Of a DNA stretch of 24,827 bases, positions 1 to 8,654 are shown piece after piece. Numbering within the stretch: position 1 is the first letter of the stretch; each line of letters begins with the position of its first letter. Source of the DNA: JBEKYD01 sp052325345 (GTDB lineage: Bacteria; Acidobacteriota; Terriglobia; Bryobacterales; Bryobacteraceae); contig JBKQVG010000194.1 in the NCBI GenBank assembly GCA_052325345.1, positions 1 to 24,827 on the forward strand, given 5' to 3'. The position numbers were made by a program, and so were the translations under genes. The notes below the pieces were generated by a model. That model was not told the origin of the DNA. It did not search any database and saw nothing but the letters and a program-made list of their open reading frames with translations.

Positions 1-53
1 GTCGCGGCTCGGTTTGATGCCCTTTCCGAGCCGCGACCGCCAGGGAGCGGTTG
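1..53. repeat. Palindromic intergenic repeat, copy 1
   Basis: Bases 1-12 and 26-37 are perfect 12-bp inverted arms around a 13-base loop. A second small stem follows (36-40 with 47-51, loop of 6). Bases 29-53 occur again, identical over 25 bases and in inverted orientation, at 24756-24780. This arrangement suggests a REP/MITE-like dispersed element; genome-wide abundance is inference. It lies beyond the receptor terminator and overlaps no gene. The window edge cuts any sequence before base 1. Confidence 0.75.
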
Positions 54-93
54 CAGGATACGTGACCTTAGCAATTACGGCCTGAGGGGTTTT

Positions 94-150
94 GAAAAAA
101 CAAATCGGAGGCCGAGTGCAGGGCAGACCACAAAAAACGGTGGTCCGCCC
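94..150 (-). terminator. Terminator-like hairpin after the TonB-dependent receptor gene
   Basis: On the minus strand, 18 bases past the receptor stop, bases 150-140 pair with 131-121. This gives an 11-bp stem with one G-U pair and an 8-base loop rich in T. A run of six T (95-100 on the complement) follows about 20 bases later, further than in a textbook intrinsic terminator. A second, weaker stem (78-83 with 109-114) encloses the T run. Position and strength favour a terminator; the distance to the T tract leaves some doubt. Confidence 0.6.
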
Positions 151-168
151 CACAGCAAGATGGTCGCG

Positions 169-3100
169 CTAGAACAGAAGTTTCGCCGCGAGCTGAATCG
201 TTCGCGGGGTTGAAAATTGCGTGGTCACGGTACCGAATGCGCTGCTGGTCGGAGAGGTAGTGGGCGCCGAGAACTGCGGCGAATTCAAAGCATTGTACGC
301 TTCGCCGCGAATTTCCAGATTCAGTCCCTCCCTCAGCCGGGTGTTCTTGAGCAGTGACAGGTCGAACTGATACTCGCCATCTCCTCGTATGCCGGAGAAG
401 AGGGTGCTGACGGTAATCAGGTTGTTTGCGAGTTGCTGGGAGGAGACTCGATTGAAGCACGCCGTGTTGAACCATTCGCTGACGCTTCGCTGGCTGCCGG
501 AAAGCGGAATCTGGTTCAATGGACAAGTGATGATGGCGTCTCCAAAGCCCAGCGGCGGCCCGCTTTGCTTCGTATATACGCCCTGCAACTGCCATCCACC
601 GATGAACGTGGACAAGCCCGGCGTCGAATGAACCCAACGCTGGCCGTGGCCAAAAGGCAAGGCATAGACCCACGTAATCACCAGGCGCTGGGCGCGGTCC
701 GAACCGGAGATCACCCGCTCCGGCATGGCGTCGCCGGCGTTCAAGTAGTCGAGTCCGCCAATCAGCTTGGACCAGGCGTAGGAGACTGTCATCATGAGCC
801 CGGTCTTAAAGCGTTTTTCGTACCGGACCTGCATCGCGTTATAGAACGAAAAGCCCTGGTTGGAGGACGCGCTCACGCCGGTGAATTCCGGGTAGCGCTC
901 CAGCAATTGAGATCGGGCTACGGTGGTCCCGGAGAGGCCGGTCCCAGGCAGCAGCGGGTAGAAGGGATTGGGAACCGCCCCCGTCAGCAGGTTGATCGTG
1001 GTCTGATCGCGCGCCGGCGAAGTGCTGAGGTATTGGTCGGGAATCGCGTCATAGTTCCGGGTCAGGAGCTGCTTGAGGGCATGGTTGCCCACGTAAGAGA
1101 CTTCCAGCACCGACTGGCCCGGTAAGGACCGCTGCACCGCAAACTGCCAGCGCTCCATGTACGGGGTCTTGAGATTCGGGTTGAAGAAGGTAAGGCTGGT
1201 ACCGAGACCGGTCGATAGCCCAGTGGACGCCCCTGAGACCGGGATGAAGCCGTTTGGAAACGGGTTGGTCAAGGTGGCGACGAAGTGCACGTTGTCCACC
1301 GTCGGGACCATGGTGGTGGTCTGGCTGAACCCGGTCTGGTTCACGCTGGTGCTCACGACTCCGACGGTTACGTCGAATATGCCGTAACCGGCGCGCACCA
1401 CGGTTTTAGAATCGATCGAGTATGCCAGGCCGAGGCGCGGCATGAAGTCCGTCTTCTGCGTGGCCCATAGCGCTTTTGGTAACCCGTTCGCTCCGGCGAA
1501 CGTTAACCCGCCGTTGACCTGGAACTGGCTGGCGGGAATCTGGGCAATCGGGTTGGCCGCGTAGTTGGCGATCGCCTGCGCCGCGATGGGATTCGGCGTC
1601 GTCCCGGCGAAGCCCGCGACTGTGCGGTTGTACCGCTCGCTCAATCCGCTCGGCACCTCCCAGCGCAGGCCCGGGCTCAAAGTCAATTTGCTGGTGACTT
1701 TCCAGTCGTCTTGGACATAGAGGGACGCGGTGTGCGTGGATTCCGCGTAGGTGGCCGGGATGGCGTAAGTGCCGCTGGTCGGCAGTCCATACAGAAACTC
1801 GGCAAAATCCTCGCCGATCGGCGCGGCGGCTGAGGTGTTCAACGGTCCCGTCGTCCAGGCTCCGCTGGTGGTGAAATTGAAAATCCCGCCGCTTGACGCC
1901 GTAACCGGGGAACTGAGGGGGCCGAGACTGTTCAGATCCTGACGCAACACGCGGTAGCCAAATCCGAAGCGCAGCGTGTGCGTCCTAAGGATGCGGGAGG
2001 CATTTACCGCAATGTCGTGCGTGTCGTCAGTCTGCGTACCCAGGTTGTACTGGTCGGCCAGGGCCGCGTAGTTGCTCGTCACAATCGCCGGCAGGCGGAT
2101 ATCGGCCGGATTCACCGCTTCGATCTGGTTGATGTAGGTGCTCGAGAACCCCAGACTCGACAGGTTCCATCCCATGCTGTACGGCACGTACGTTACCTTA
2201 AACCGGTTGTAGCTGTAACGGGCGTCGATAAAGAACGTGGGTGACACCGTATACACGGAATCGACGACTCCGCCAGTGTTCCCGCGAGTCACGGTCCAGC
2301 CCTCCGCGTTGTTGTGCCGGTAATCCTGGGGCCGGGGATTGGAGGTGTTGTCCGCGCGGAAATACAGCCTCCATTTCTCCGTCGGGTTGTAGTCGATTCT
2401 GCCGACATAATCGTAGTAGGAGTCCTTCGAGTTCAGGCCCATGGTGTAATTGCTCAAGCCGGTGGATGTGCCGGGCAGGTCCGGCTCGTCCCACAACTTC
2501 GCGATGCCGGCTGCCGCCGGATTGATTTGGCTCGCCGGAACAATATTGCCGGGGAGCGCCGTTAAGCTGTACAGCCCGCCAGTGGTCGGGACCCTGCTGT
2601 AGGGATCGTAAAGCTGGTAGCTCGAGCCGAGCGCCAGCAGGTTGGAAAAATTGCCGGACCTTTCCGAATCGGTCGGCACCGCCGAGACCCCGAAAGGAGT
2701 GGGGTCGAAGCTCTTGAGCCCCTCGTAGCCGAACATGAAGAACAGCTTATTCTTCCCGTTGACCACTTTTGGAATGATAATCGGTCCATCCACGACGGCG
2801 CCCCAGCGCTGCAAGCGCATGACGGCCTTGCTCTGGCCTTTGGCGTTGTTGAAAAATAAATTGGCTCCCAGCCCCGGTTCCTGGTTGAAATAGTATGCCT
2901 GGCCATGGAGCGAGTTGGTGCCGGACTTCAGACTCAGGTTGATGGTGGCGCCGGAAAAGTAGCCGTAGCTCGCATCGAACATGCTGCCGACGACCTTGAA
3001 TTCCTCCACGATGCCGGGGGGCGGCGAATAAGCCATCACGTTTCCAAACATATTGGGGGCGCCATCGATGGTGTACTGGTTGGTGCCCGACAGCGCGCCG

Positions 3101-3669
3101 TCCACGGACATCGACGACGGATGGCCGGTGTCGATGGGGCGCACGTAGCCGGAGGCCGTGTTCGTGTCCACCACTCCGGGCGACATGACGGCCGACCAGT
3201 ACAGGTTGCCGTTCTGCAGCGGCAGATCCTGAATCATCTTGGTGCCCATGACCTGCCCCATCGAACTGGTGGAAGTATCCAGCAGGTCTGCCGAGGCGAC
3301 GACTTCGACGCTCTCGCTCGCCTGACCGAGCGTTAGCGAGGCATCGACCGTAATGTGGTCGTCCATTCGAAGATTGATCTCAGTTTGCTTGAACGTCTTG
3401 AACCCCGGAGCCTCCACGGTAATCGTGTAAGGACCGGGTATCAGGTAGGGCAGCAGGTAGTCTCCACTTTCGTTGGTGGTGGCTTTTGTAATCACACCTG
3501 TTGCAGTGTTCCAGCCTTCTACTTTCGCATTAACTATTACTGCGCCCGTGGAATCGCTGACGCGTCCCAAGAGTGTACCCCTGGCTTCCTGGCTGAACAG
3601 CGGAAGTTGGGCGATGGCAAGAGCGGCGACGAGGCCTAAGCCCTTATAAACAAACCTTCTACCAATCAT
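169..3669 (-). CDS. Oar-like TonB-dependent receptor with carboxypeptidase-regulatory-like N-terminal domain
   Basis: Predicted outer-membrane, TonB-energised transporter of 1166 residues. An N-terminal signal peptide (about 1-30, hydrophobic core LGLVAALAIAQLPLF) is followed by a carboxypeptidase-regulatory/Cna-B-like beta sandwich (about 30-110: GTLLGRVSDSTGAVI, GDYLLPYLIPGPYTI). A plug-like segment comes next (DLPLQNGNLYWSAVMSPGVV), then a very long beta-barrel with many aromatic alternating strands. It ends in Phe (RTIQLAAKLLF), as outer-membrane barrels assembled by BAM usually do. Length fits the Oar-like family, which is greatly expanded in Acidobacteria. The ATG at 3669 was chosen because AAGGGAAG stands five bases before it and the signal peptide begins there; the open frame extends 17 codons further. 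It has its own promoter (3727-3755) and diverges from the DUF1549/DUF1553 operon. The substrate cannot be read from sequence; oligo- or polysaccharide and peptide uptake are both possible. Confidence 0.93.
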   Translation of the reverse strand: MIGRRFVYKGLGLVAALAIAQLPLFSQEARGTLLGRVSDSTGAVIVNAKVEGWNTATGVITKATTNESGDYLLPYLIPGPYTITVEAPGFKTFKQTEINLRMDDHITVDASLTLGQASESVEVVASADLLDTSTSSMGQVMGTKMIQDLPLQNGNLYWSAVMSPGVVDTNTASGYVRPIDTGHPSSMSVDGALSGTNQYTIDGAPNMFGNVMAYSPPPGIVEEFKVVGSMFDASYGYFSGATINLSLKSGTNSLHGQAYYFNQEPGLGANLFFNNAKGQSKAVMRLQRWGAVVDGPIIIPKVVNGKNKLFFMFGYEGLKSFDPTPFGVSAVPTDSERSGNFSNLLALGSSYQLYDPYSRVPTTGGLYSLTALPGNIVPASQINPAAAGIAKLWDEPDLPGTSTGLSNYTMGLNSKDSYYDYVGRIDYNPTEKWRLYFRADNTSNPRPQDYRHNNAEGWTVTRGNTGGVVDSVYTVSPTFFIDARYSYNRFKVTYVPYSMGWNLSSLGFSSTYINQIEAVNPADIRLPAIVTSNYAALADQYNLGTQTDDTHDIAVNASRILRTHTLRFGFGYRVLRQDLNSLGPLSSPVTASSGGIFNFTTSGAWTTGPLNTSAAAPIGEDFAEFLYGLPTSGTYAIPATYAESTHTASLYVQDDWKVTSKLTLSPGLRWEVPSGLSERYNRTVAGFAGTTPNPIAAQAIANYAANPIAQIPASQFQVNGGLTFAGANGLPKALWATQKTDFMPRLGLAYSIDSKTVVRAGYGIFDVTVGVVSTSVNQTGFSQTTTMVPTVDNVHFVATLTNPFPNGFIPVSGASTGLSTGLGTSLTFFNPNLKTPYMERWQFAVQRSLPGQSVLEVSYVGNHALKQLLTRNYDAIPDQYLSTSPARDQTTINLLTGAVPNPFYPLLPGTGLSGTTVARSQLLERYPEFTGVSASSNQGFSFYNAMQVRYEKRFKTGLMMTVSYAWSKLIGGLDYLNAGDAMPERVISGSDRAQRLVITWVYALPFGHGQRWVHSTPGLSTFIGGWQLQGVYTKQSGPPLGFGDAIITCPLNQIPLSGSQRSVSEWFNTACFNRVSSQQLANNLITVSTLFSGIRGDGEYQFDLSLLKNTRLREGLNLEIRGEAYNALNSPQFSAPTTSPTSSAFGTVTTQFSTPRTIQLAAKLLF

Positions 3670-3726
3670 TTTAACTTCCCTTTGGCGAGACCCGGACCAC
3701 CCCTGCTTGGTGGTGGCCAAAGCAGA

Positions 3727-3755
3727 ATGGTAGGTCCATTAGACCAATCTGTCAA
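3727..3755 (-). promoter_or_regulatory. Sigma70-type promoter of the TonB-dependent receptor
   Basis: On the minus strand a perfect -35 box TTGACA (3755-3750), a 17-bp spacer and a -10 box TACCAT (3732-3727, four of six matches) lie about 60 bases before the ATG at 3669. Transcription would start near 3720. The spacer holds a short dyad, GGTC-N5-GACC (3733-3745), which could be an operator. Confidence 0.65.
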
Positions 3756-3851
3756 CACAAAACAACTAGAATTGCTTATGCGTTGGCGGCGTGATGCCTG
3801 ACGGACGAACCTCTCTAAACCAAAAGGGATGTTGTCCTTACTAGATAGTGA

Positions 3852-3876
3852 GTCTTGCGACCTTTATTCGCAAGAC
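3852..3876 (-). promoter_or_regulatory. Perfect 9-bp hairpin between a possible leader ORF and the receptor promoter
   Basis: GTCTTGCGA (3852-3860) is the exact reverse complement of TCGCAAGAC (3868-3876), with a 7-base loop. It begins three bases after the stop of the small ORF 3880-3966. No T tract follows on either strand, so a factor-independent terminator is not supported. A transcript-end stabiliser, an attenuator-like element or a protein-binding dyad are all possible. Confidence 0.5.
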
Positions 3877-3879
3877 AAT

Positions 3880-3966
3880 TCAAATCTCTTGCCGGCGGGC
3901 TACGGCTTGATTAGCTTGACGACGTAGTGGTGGATACAGTACCGTTAGAACCGACAGAAACTTCAT
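3880..3966 (-). CDS. Possible 28-residue leader peptide upstream of the TonB-dependent receptor
   Basis: A short open frame begins ATG at 3966 and ends TGA at 3880. Its initiation region AAGGGAAG-N5-ATG is almost identical to that of the receptor gene about 300 bases downstream (AAGGGAAGTCAAAATG against AAGGGAAGTTAAAATG), and this is the main reason to take it seriously. The peptide starts MKFLSVLTVLYPPLRR, short and hydrophobic, then becomes Arg/Gln-rich; it matches no family I recognise. A perfect hairpin follows three bases after the stop. No clear promoter is visible upstream on the minus strand. It could be a regulatory leader, a decayed signal-peptide remnant left by duplication of the receptor 5' end, or chance. 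The +1-shifted frame over the same bases ends in a Ser/Thr-rich stretch and has no convincing start. Confidence 0.35.
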   Translation of the reverse strand: MKFLSVLTVLYPPLRRQANQAVARRQEI

Positions 3967-4018
3967 TTTGACTTCCCTTGGCAGCGTCAAGTGATAACTG
4001 AGAAATCCTCCTATCCAA

Positions 4019-4048
4019 TTGACAAAGATATCGGCCCTCTGCTAGAGT
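4019..4048 (+). promoter_or_regulatory. Sigma70-type promoter of the DUF1549/DUF1553 operon
   Basis: A perfect TTGACA -35 (4019-4024), an 18-bp spacer and TAGAGT (4043-4048, four of six matches to TATAAT) lie just before the first gene. The start would be near 4055, giving a leader of about 20 bases that holds the AAGGAGG ribosome-binding site. The -35 box overlaps the palindrome CAATTG. Confidence 0.55.
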
Positions 4049-4076
4049 AACCCCAGTCTTGTTCAAGGAGGGGCGA

Positions 4077-6722
4077 ATGTCTAACGCCGCCCGTAGGCCA
4101 GAGGTCTGGTGTGTGGCGTGGGCCTCGCTGCTCTTTATCCCGTCGGCGATTCCCGCTCAGACTACTCCGAAAGTCTCCTTCTCTCGCGATGTAGCCCCTA
4201 TCCTCACAGCGAGTTGCATGCAGTGTCATGGGCGTGAGCCCCTGATGGCCCAGTTGGATCTGCGCACGCGAGAAGGAGCCCTGAAAGGCGCCCAGCATGG
4301 GCCGGTGGTCATTCCGGGAAACGCCGCCGGCAGTCATTTATACCGCCACCTGAAAGGCCTGGAGTTGCCCCAAATGCCCTTGGGTGGCCGGCTGTCCGAC
4401 TCGGAAATCGCCGTCATCAAGAACTGGATCGATAGCGGCGCCGAGTGGGACAGTGGCGTGACGCTTGGCCCGGGGGCCGGGCCAGCGGGATCTACGGAAA
4501 AGAAGTTTACCGATCAGCAGCGCCGGTATTGGGCCTTCCAGAAAGTGGTGAAGCCCGCTGTGCCCCAGGTGAAAGACCGCGACTGGGATCGAAACCCGAT
4601 CGACGCTTTCATCATGGCGGAGCTTCAGGACAAAAATCTCAGGCCCAACCCGCCTGCCGACAAGATCACGCTGCTACGGCGGGCCACGCTGGACCTGATC
4701 GGCCTGCCGCCCACACCCGAAGAGGTGCGGGCATTCCTGGCCGATACTTCGCCCGGCGCCTTCGCTAAAGTGGTCGACCGGCTTCTGGCTTCCCCCCAGT
4801 ACGGGGAACGCTGGGGCCGGCACTGGCTCGACTTGGCCCGCTACGCCGACACCAACGGATTCAAGGGTGACGAAACGCGGCCCAATATCTGGCGCTATCG
4901 GGATTATGTGATTCAGGCTTTCAATCAGGATAAGCCTTATGACCGCTTCATTCGAGAGCAGATCGCGGGGGATGAGTTATATCCCAACGATATGAACGCC
5001 AGGATCGCGGTGGGCTTCAATCGCCACTTCACGGATGAAACCAATCAGCCGGTCATCGAACTGCGGCGTCAGGAAACGTTGAACGACATTACCGACACAA
5101 CGGGCGCCGTGTTTCTCGGCATGACGTACGGTTGCGCCCGGTGCCACGACCACAAGTTCGATCCGATCCTGCAGAAGGATTACTACCGCCTACAGGCATT
5201 CTTCGCCAACATTCGCGAGCAGGACGACCTGGTTCTGCTCTCCGGCGCCGATCTCGAGACGTACAAGCGGCAGCAGGCGCTGTGGGAAGAGAAAACCCGG
5301 GACATCCGCGGCGAGATGGACGCGATGGTGGCGCCGCTGGCCAAAGCCAGGCGCGACTATTACAGCATCCGCTTCTCTCCCGGCGCCAAAGAGGCTCTCG
5401 CGACGCCTCCTGAGAGGCGTACGCCGCTGCAGTCGCTGCTGGCCATCAAGGCCCTGCCGCAAATCACTTATGAAGATCGGGCTTTGGTCAACTTTAAGGA
5501 CGAGGAATTCGGCACTGCGGAGTTGACCCCGGACCAGAAAAAGCGCTTTAAGGAACTGGAAGCCGAGCTGCGAACGTTTGAGCCGCTGAAACCGAATCCG
5601 CCGATGGCGCAGACGATCGTCGACAATGGCCGGGAAGCGCCTAAATCCCACATCCTCGGGGCGGGGAACTGGGACGTCCCGCGGGACGAGGTGCAGCCGG
5701 GGTTTCTTTCGATCCTCGATCCCGGTAATCCACAAATCGTTCCGCCGGAAGGCTTGAACTCTACCGGCCGGCGTTCGGTTCTCGCCAACTGGCTGGCCGA
5801 TGCGCGGAATCCGCTGGTCCCACGGGTGATGGTGAACCGGATTTGGCATTTTCATTTTGGCCGCGGTATTGTGGCCTCGACCAGCGATTTTGGAGTGATG
5901 GGCGATCGACCCGCCAATCCGCGGTTGCTCGATTACCTCGCCTCCGTGTTCGTCGAGAATGGCTGGAGCATCAAGAAAATGCACCGCCTCATCATGCTCT
6001 CGAAGGTCTACCGGGAGTCGTCGGGTTTTCAGGCTCAGGCGGCGGCCGTGGACCCGGACAATAAATTGTTGTGGCGTTACGATCGCCACCGCCTGGAGGC
6101 CGAGGCCATCCGCGATTCCATGCTGTTCGTGAGCGGCGTACTGAATTCGAAAATGGGCGGCCCGGGCGTGCATGCACCGCTGCCGGCGGGCGTCGCCGGC
6201 GGCCCGGTGGCCGAAAGTGGTGGAAAAGCCGCAAGTAGTGCCGCCGCGAAGGGTGCATCCCCGGATGCCGATCGCCGCAGCGTGTACATTTTCGTGCAAC
6301 GCAACATGGTATATCCCATGCTCGATGCCTTCGATGCGCCCAATCCCCAGGAAACCTGCAGCCGGCGTTTCCGCTCGGTCATTCCCTCCCAGGCTTTGAT
6401 AATGATGAACGACACTTTGGTGGCCGATTGGGCGCGTGCCTTGGCAAGCCGGGTTTTGAATGACGGCGGGCTTTCGCTCGATCAGCAAGTGGACCGGGCT
6501 TACCGGCTGACTCTCTCACGCCCGCCGGCCGCCGCCGAGCGGAAGGCCGTTGTGGATTTCCTGGACCGGCAGTCCGCCCTGTTCGCGGAAAGGCCGGCGC
6601 GGAATGAAAAGCTTCCGCCACCGGGCGCACCCCCCGCCGGCATCGAATCGGCCCACGCCGCGGCCTTTGTGGACTTTTGTCATGCCTTGATCAACTCGAA
6701 CGAGTTTTTGTATGTAAACTAG
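4077..6722 (+). CDS. Secreted PSCyt1/DUF1549/DUF1553 cytochrome-type protein
   Basis: 881-residue exported protein of the planctomycete-type cytochrome family, also common in Solibacter relatives. A signal peptide (about 1-28, ending SAIPAQ) leads into a PSCyt1-like domain with a haem c site CMQCH (47-51). DUF1549 follows and carries a second CxxCH, CARCHDHKFDPI (from about 353). The C-terminal DUF1553 domain contains NWLADARNPLVPRVMVNRIW (from about 568) and the closing motif CHALINSNEFLYVN. A Gly/Ala-rich insert (about 700-730) sits inside DUF1553. ATG 4077 is preceded by AAGGAGG with good spacing; an in-frame TTG at 4059 has none. It is the first gene of a run with the DUF1501 gene, only 29 bp apart, a pairing repeatedly seen for these families. 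The biochemical role is not established; periplasmic or surface electron transfer linked to polymer breakdown is inference. Confidence 0.93.
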   Translation: MSNAARRPEVWCVAWASLLFIPSAIPAQTTPKVSFSRDVAPILTASCMQCHGREPLMAQLDLRTREGALKGAQHGPVVIPGNAAGSHLYRHLKGLELPQMPLGGRLSDSEIAVIKNWIDSGAEWDSGVTLGPGAGPAGSTEKKFTDQQRRYWAFQKVVKPAVPQVKDRDWDRNPIDAFIMAELQDKNLRPNPPADKITLLRRATLDLIGLPPTPEEVRAFLADTSPGAFAKVVDRLLASPQYGERWGRHWLDLARYADTNGFKGDETRPNIWRYRDYVIQAFNQDKPYDRFIREQIAGDELYPNDMNARIAVGFNRHFTDETNQPVIELRRQETLNDITDTTGAVFLGMTYGCARCHDHKFDPILQKDYYRLQAFFANIREQDDLVLLSGADLETYKRQQALWEEKTRDIRGEMDAMVAPLAKARRDYYSIRFSPGAKEALATPPERRTPLQSLLAIKALPQITYEDRALVNFKDEEFGTAELTPDQKKRFKELEAELRTFEPLKPNPPMAQTIVDNGREAPKSHILGAGNWDVPRDEVQPGFLSILDPGNPQIVPPEGLNSTGRRSVLANWLADARNPLVPRVMVNRIWHFHFGRGIVASTSDFGVMGDRPANPRLLDYLASVFVENGWSIKKMHRLIMLSKVYRESSGFQAQAAAVDPDNKLLWRYDRHRLEAEAIRDSMLFVSGVLNSKMGGPGVHAPLPAGVAGGPVAESGGKAASSAAAKGASPDADRRSVYIFVQRNMVYPMLDAFDAPNPQETCSRRFRSVIPSQALIMMNDTLVADWARALASRVLNDGGLSLDQQVDRAYRLTLSRPPAAAERKAVVDFLDRQSALFAERPARNEKLPPPGAPPAGIESAHAAAFVDFCHALINSNEFLYVN

Positions 6723-6751
6723 CGGCCCGTGTATCGGAAAAGAGTGGCTCT

Positions 6752-8185
6752 ATGATCGACAAACTCAAGCACCATTGGAACGTTTCCTCCCGGCGGCAGT
6801 TTTTCACCCAGGCGGGGAGCGGGCTGGCGGGGATCGCTCTGGCAAGCATGCTGGCCGACGAGGCCCACGCCGCGCCCGGCGTCTCAACCGATCCGTTGGC
6901 CCCCAAGAAACCGCACCACCCGGCCACCGCCAAATCCGTAATATTCTGCTTCATGGAAGGCGGCCCCAGCCATGTCGACTTGTTCGACCGGAAGCCGACC
7001 CTGACCAGGCTCGATGGCAAGCCGGTCCCCGATTCCATCGGCAAGCCTTCGCAAACCTCGCGCGGCACGGGCAACAACACCTTGATGGCTTCCCGGCGGA
7101 AGTGGAAGCAGTATGGACAGAGCGGTTTGTGGGCCTCCGACTGGTATGCCAATGTCGGCGAGCACGCCGACGATCTGACCATTATCCGCTCCTGCTGGGC
7201 CGACGGTTTGAATCACGTGGGATCGGTGTGCCAGATGAACACCGGCTCGATCCTGGCGGGACGGCCCTCGATGGGCGCCTGGGTCACTTATGGGCTCGGC
7301 ACGGCCAACCGGAACCTCCCCACCTTCGTGGTTCTCTCCGACGGTCGCGATCCTCTCGGGGGCAGCTCCAACTGGAATTCCGGATTCCTGCCGGCGCTTT
7401 ACCAGGGCACACGCTTCCGCACGGGCGGCACGCCGATCCTCGACCTCAAGCCTCCGGCGGGGGTCGGCGACGAGCAGCAGCGCAACGAACTGGGCCTTTT
7501 GCAAAAACTAAACCAGATCTGGTCCGCCGACAAATCCGACGATACGGAGTTGGACGCCAGAACTCGCTCGTATGAGTTGGCCTACCAGATGCAGTCGGCG
7601 GCCTCCGACGCCGTCGATCTTTCCCGCGAGTCCGAAGCGACACGAAAAATGTACGGTATGGACAACCCCGCAAGCGCCGTCTTCGGAACCAATTGCCTGC
7701 TGGCCCGGAAGCTGGTGGAACGGGGAGTTCGGTTCGTCGAATTGTATTGCGGCGGAGGTAGCGGCTGGGACGCCCACAGCGACCTGGAAGGAAATCACAC
7801 CAGGTTTTGCGGAGCTTCGGACAAACCCATCGCCGGCCTACTCACCGACCTGAAGGCCCGTGGGATGCTGAAAGACACGCTGGTAGTCTGGGGAGGCGAG
7901 TTTGGACGTACCCCGTTCAACGAACAGAGCACGGGCCGCGACCACAATCCGTGGGGCTTCACCATGTGGATGGCCGGAGGCGGCGCCAAGGGCGGCCGGT
8001 ATGTCGGGGCCACCGACGAAATAGGAATGCGCGCCGTGGAACAGCCGGTCCACGTCCACGATATTCACGCCACCATTCTGTGGATGATGGGAATGGATCA
8101 TCTGCAGCTTACCTACCTGCACAACGGGCGCGCCGAGCGGCCTACGGTTTTGGCCGGCGAAGTGGTCAAGTCGGTATTTTCCTGA
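6752..8185 (+). CDS. Tat-exported DUF1501 protein
   Basis: 477-residue DUF1501 protein, a family distantly like the sulfatase/alkaline phosphatase fold. The N-terminus has a twin-arginine signal, SSRRQFFTQAGSG, followed by a hydrophobic stretch and an AHA-A cleavage-like site near residue 39, pointing to folded export to the periplasm. Family motifs are present: FCFMEGGPSHVDLFDRKP near the start and WGGEFGRTPF...GRDHNPWG near residues 380-405, where the Asp/His-rich part resembles a metal centre. ATG 6752 fits the Tat signal; an in-frame extension upstream overlaps the preceding gene and lacks a signal. The ribosome-binding site is weak, so translation may be coupled to the preceding gene, whose stop is 29 bp away. 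Partnership with the upstream cytochrome-type protein is inferred from linkage. Enzymatic activity is unproven. Confidence 0.92.
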   Translation: MIDKLKHHWNVSSRRQFFTQAGSGLAGIALASMLADEAHAAPGVSTDPLAPKKPHHPATAKSVIFCFMEGGPSHVDLFDRKPTLTRLDGKPVPDSIGKPSQTSRGTGNNTLMASRRKWKQYGQSGLWASDWYANVGEHADDLTIIRSCWADGLNHVGSVCQMNTGSILAGRPSMGAWVTYGLGTANRNLPTFVVLSDGRDPLGGSSNWNSGFLPALYQGTRFRTGGTPILDLKPPAGVGDEQQRNELGLLQKLNQIWSADKSDDTELDARTRSYELAYQMQSAASDAVDLSRESEATRKMYGMDNPASAVFGTNCLLARKLVERGVRFVELYCGGGSGWDAHSDLEGNHTRFCGASDKPIAGLLTDLKARGMLKDTLVVWGGEFGRTPFNEQSTGRDHNPWGFTMWMAGGGAKGGRYVGATDEIGMRAVEQPVHVHDIHATILWMMGMDHLQLTYLHNGRAERPTVLAGEVVKSVFS

Positions 8186-8204
8186 GGGCGCAAAGGCGAT
8201 TCCA

Positions 8205-8621
8205 ATGAGATGGCTGGCGTGTATACTCGTGTGGGCTCTGCCTCTTGTGGCAGCCTCGAACGGCCCCAAGGTGGAGAAGGAGATCCTCGCCATCATGGAA
8301 ACCTACAAGGAGGCGATGATCCACAATGACACCGCCACGCTCGATAAGCTGCTGAGCGACGACCTGGTCTTCACCCACTCGCACGGGGAGTTTCAAAACA
8401 AGGCTCAAGTGCTCAAGTCCGAAACCGGCCCGCCTCACATTATGCGCATGGAATTCTCGAACACCACCGTCAAGATCTACGGAAACACCGCCCTGGTAAA
8501 AGGCCGTGTGGATCTCTGGCACTCGGACAGTGTTGTGCATATGGATATACTGCACGTCTGGGTCCGCGGTTCCAAAGGCTGGCAGTTGGTCGCGCGCCAG
8601 GCAACTCTGCTAGCCAAGTAG
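8205..8621 (+). CDS. Small secreted NTF2-like (DUF4440/SnoaL-type) protein
   Basis: 138-residue protein with a signal peptide (WLACILVWALPLVAA) and an NTF2-like cone fold. The helix EKEILAIMETYKEAMIHNDTATLDKLLSDDLVFTH is shared in style with DUF4440 and ketosteroid-isomerase-like proteins, followed by alternating strands (VKIYGNTALVKGRVDL, HVWVRGSKGWQLVARQAT). It begins 19 bp after the DUF1501 stop and is probably the last gene of that operon. No strong ribosome-binding site is visible. Members of this fold bind small hydrophobic ligands or act as hydrolases/isomerases; the role here is unknown. Convergent to the TPR gene, from which 33 bp separate it. A weak 5-bp stem (8626-8630 with 8643-8647) lies in the gap. 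Confidence 0.82.
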   Translation: MRWLACILVWALPLVAASNGPKVEKEILAIMETYKEAMIHNDTATLDKLLSDDLVFTHSHGEFQNKAQVLKSETGPPHIMRMEFSNTTVKIYGNTALVKGRVDLWHSDSVVHMDILHVWVRGSKGWQLVARQATLLAK

Positions 8622-8654
8622 GATCGCCGGTGGGCGTTTATTCCGGCTTCGCGG

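Noticed and set aside
3670..3720. Upstream start for the TonB-dependent receptor (17 extra codons)
   Set aside because: The extension puts polar residues before the signal peptide, starts at about the predicted transcription start, and bypasses the good AAGGGAAG ribosome-binding site.
5190..6488. 432-codon open frame antisense to the DUF1549/DUF1553 gene
   Set aside because: Opposite a gene with recognised family motifs; composition is His/Arg-rich and no domain or ribosome-binding site is seen.
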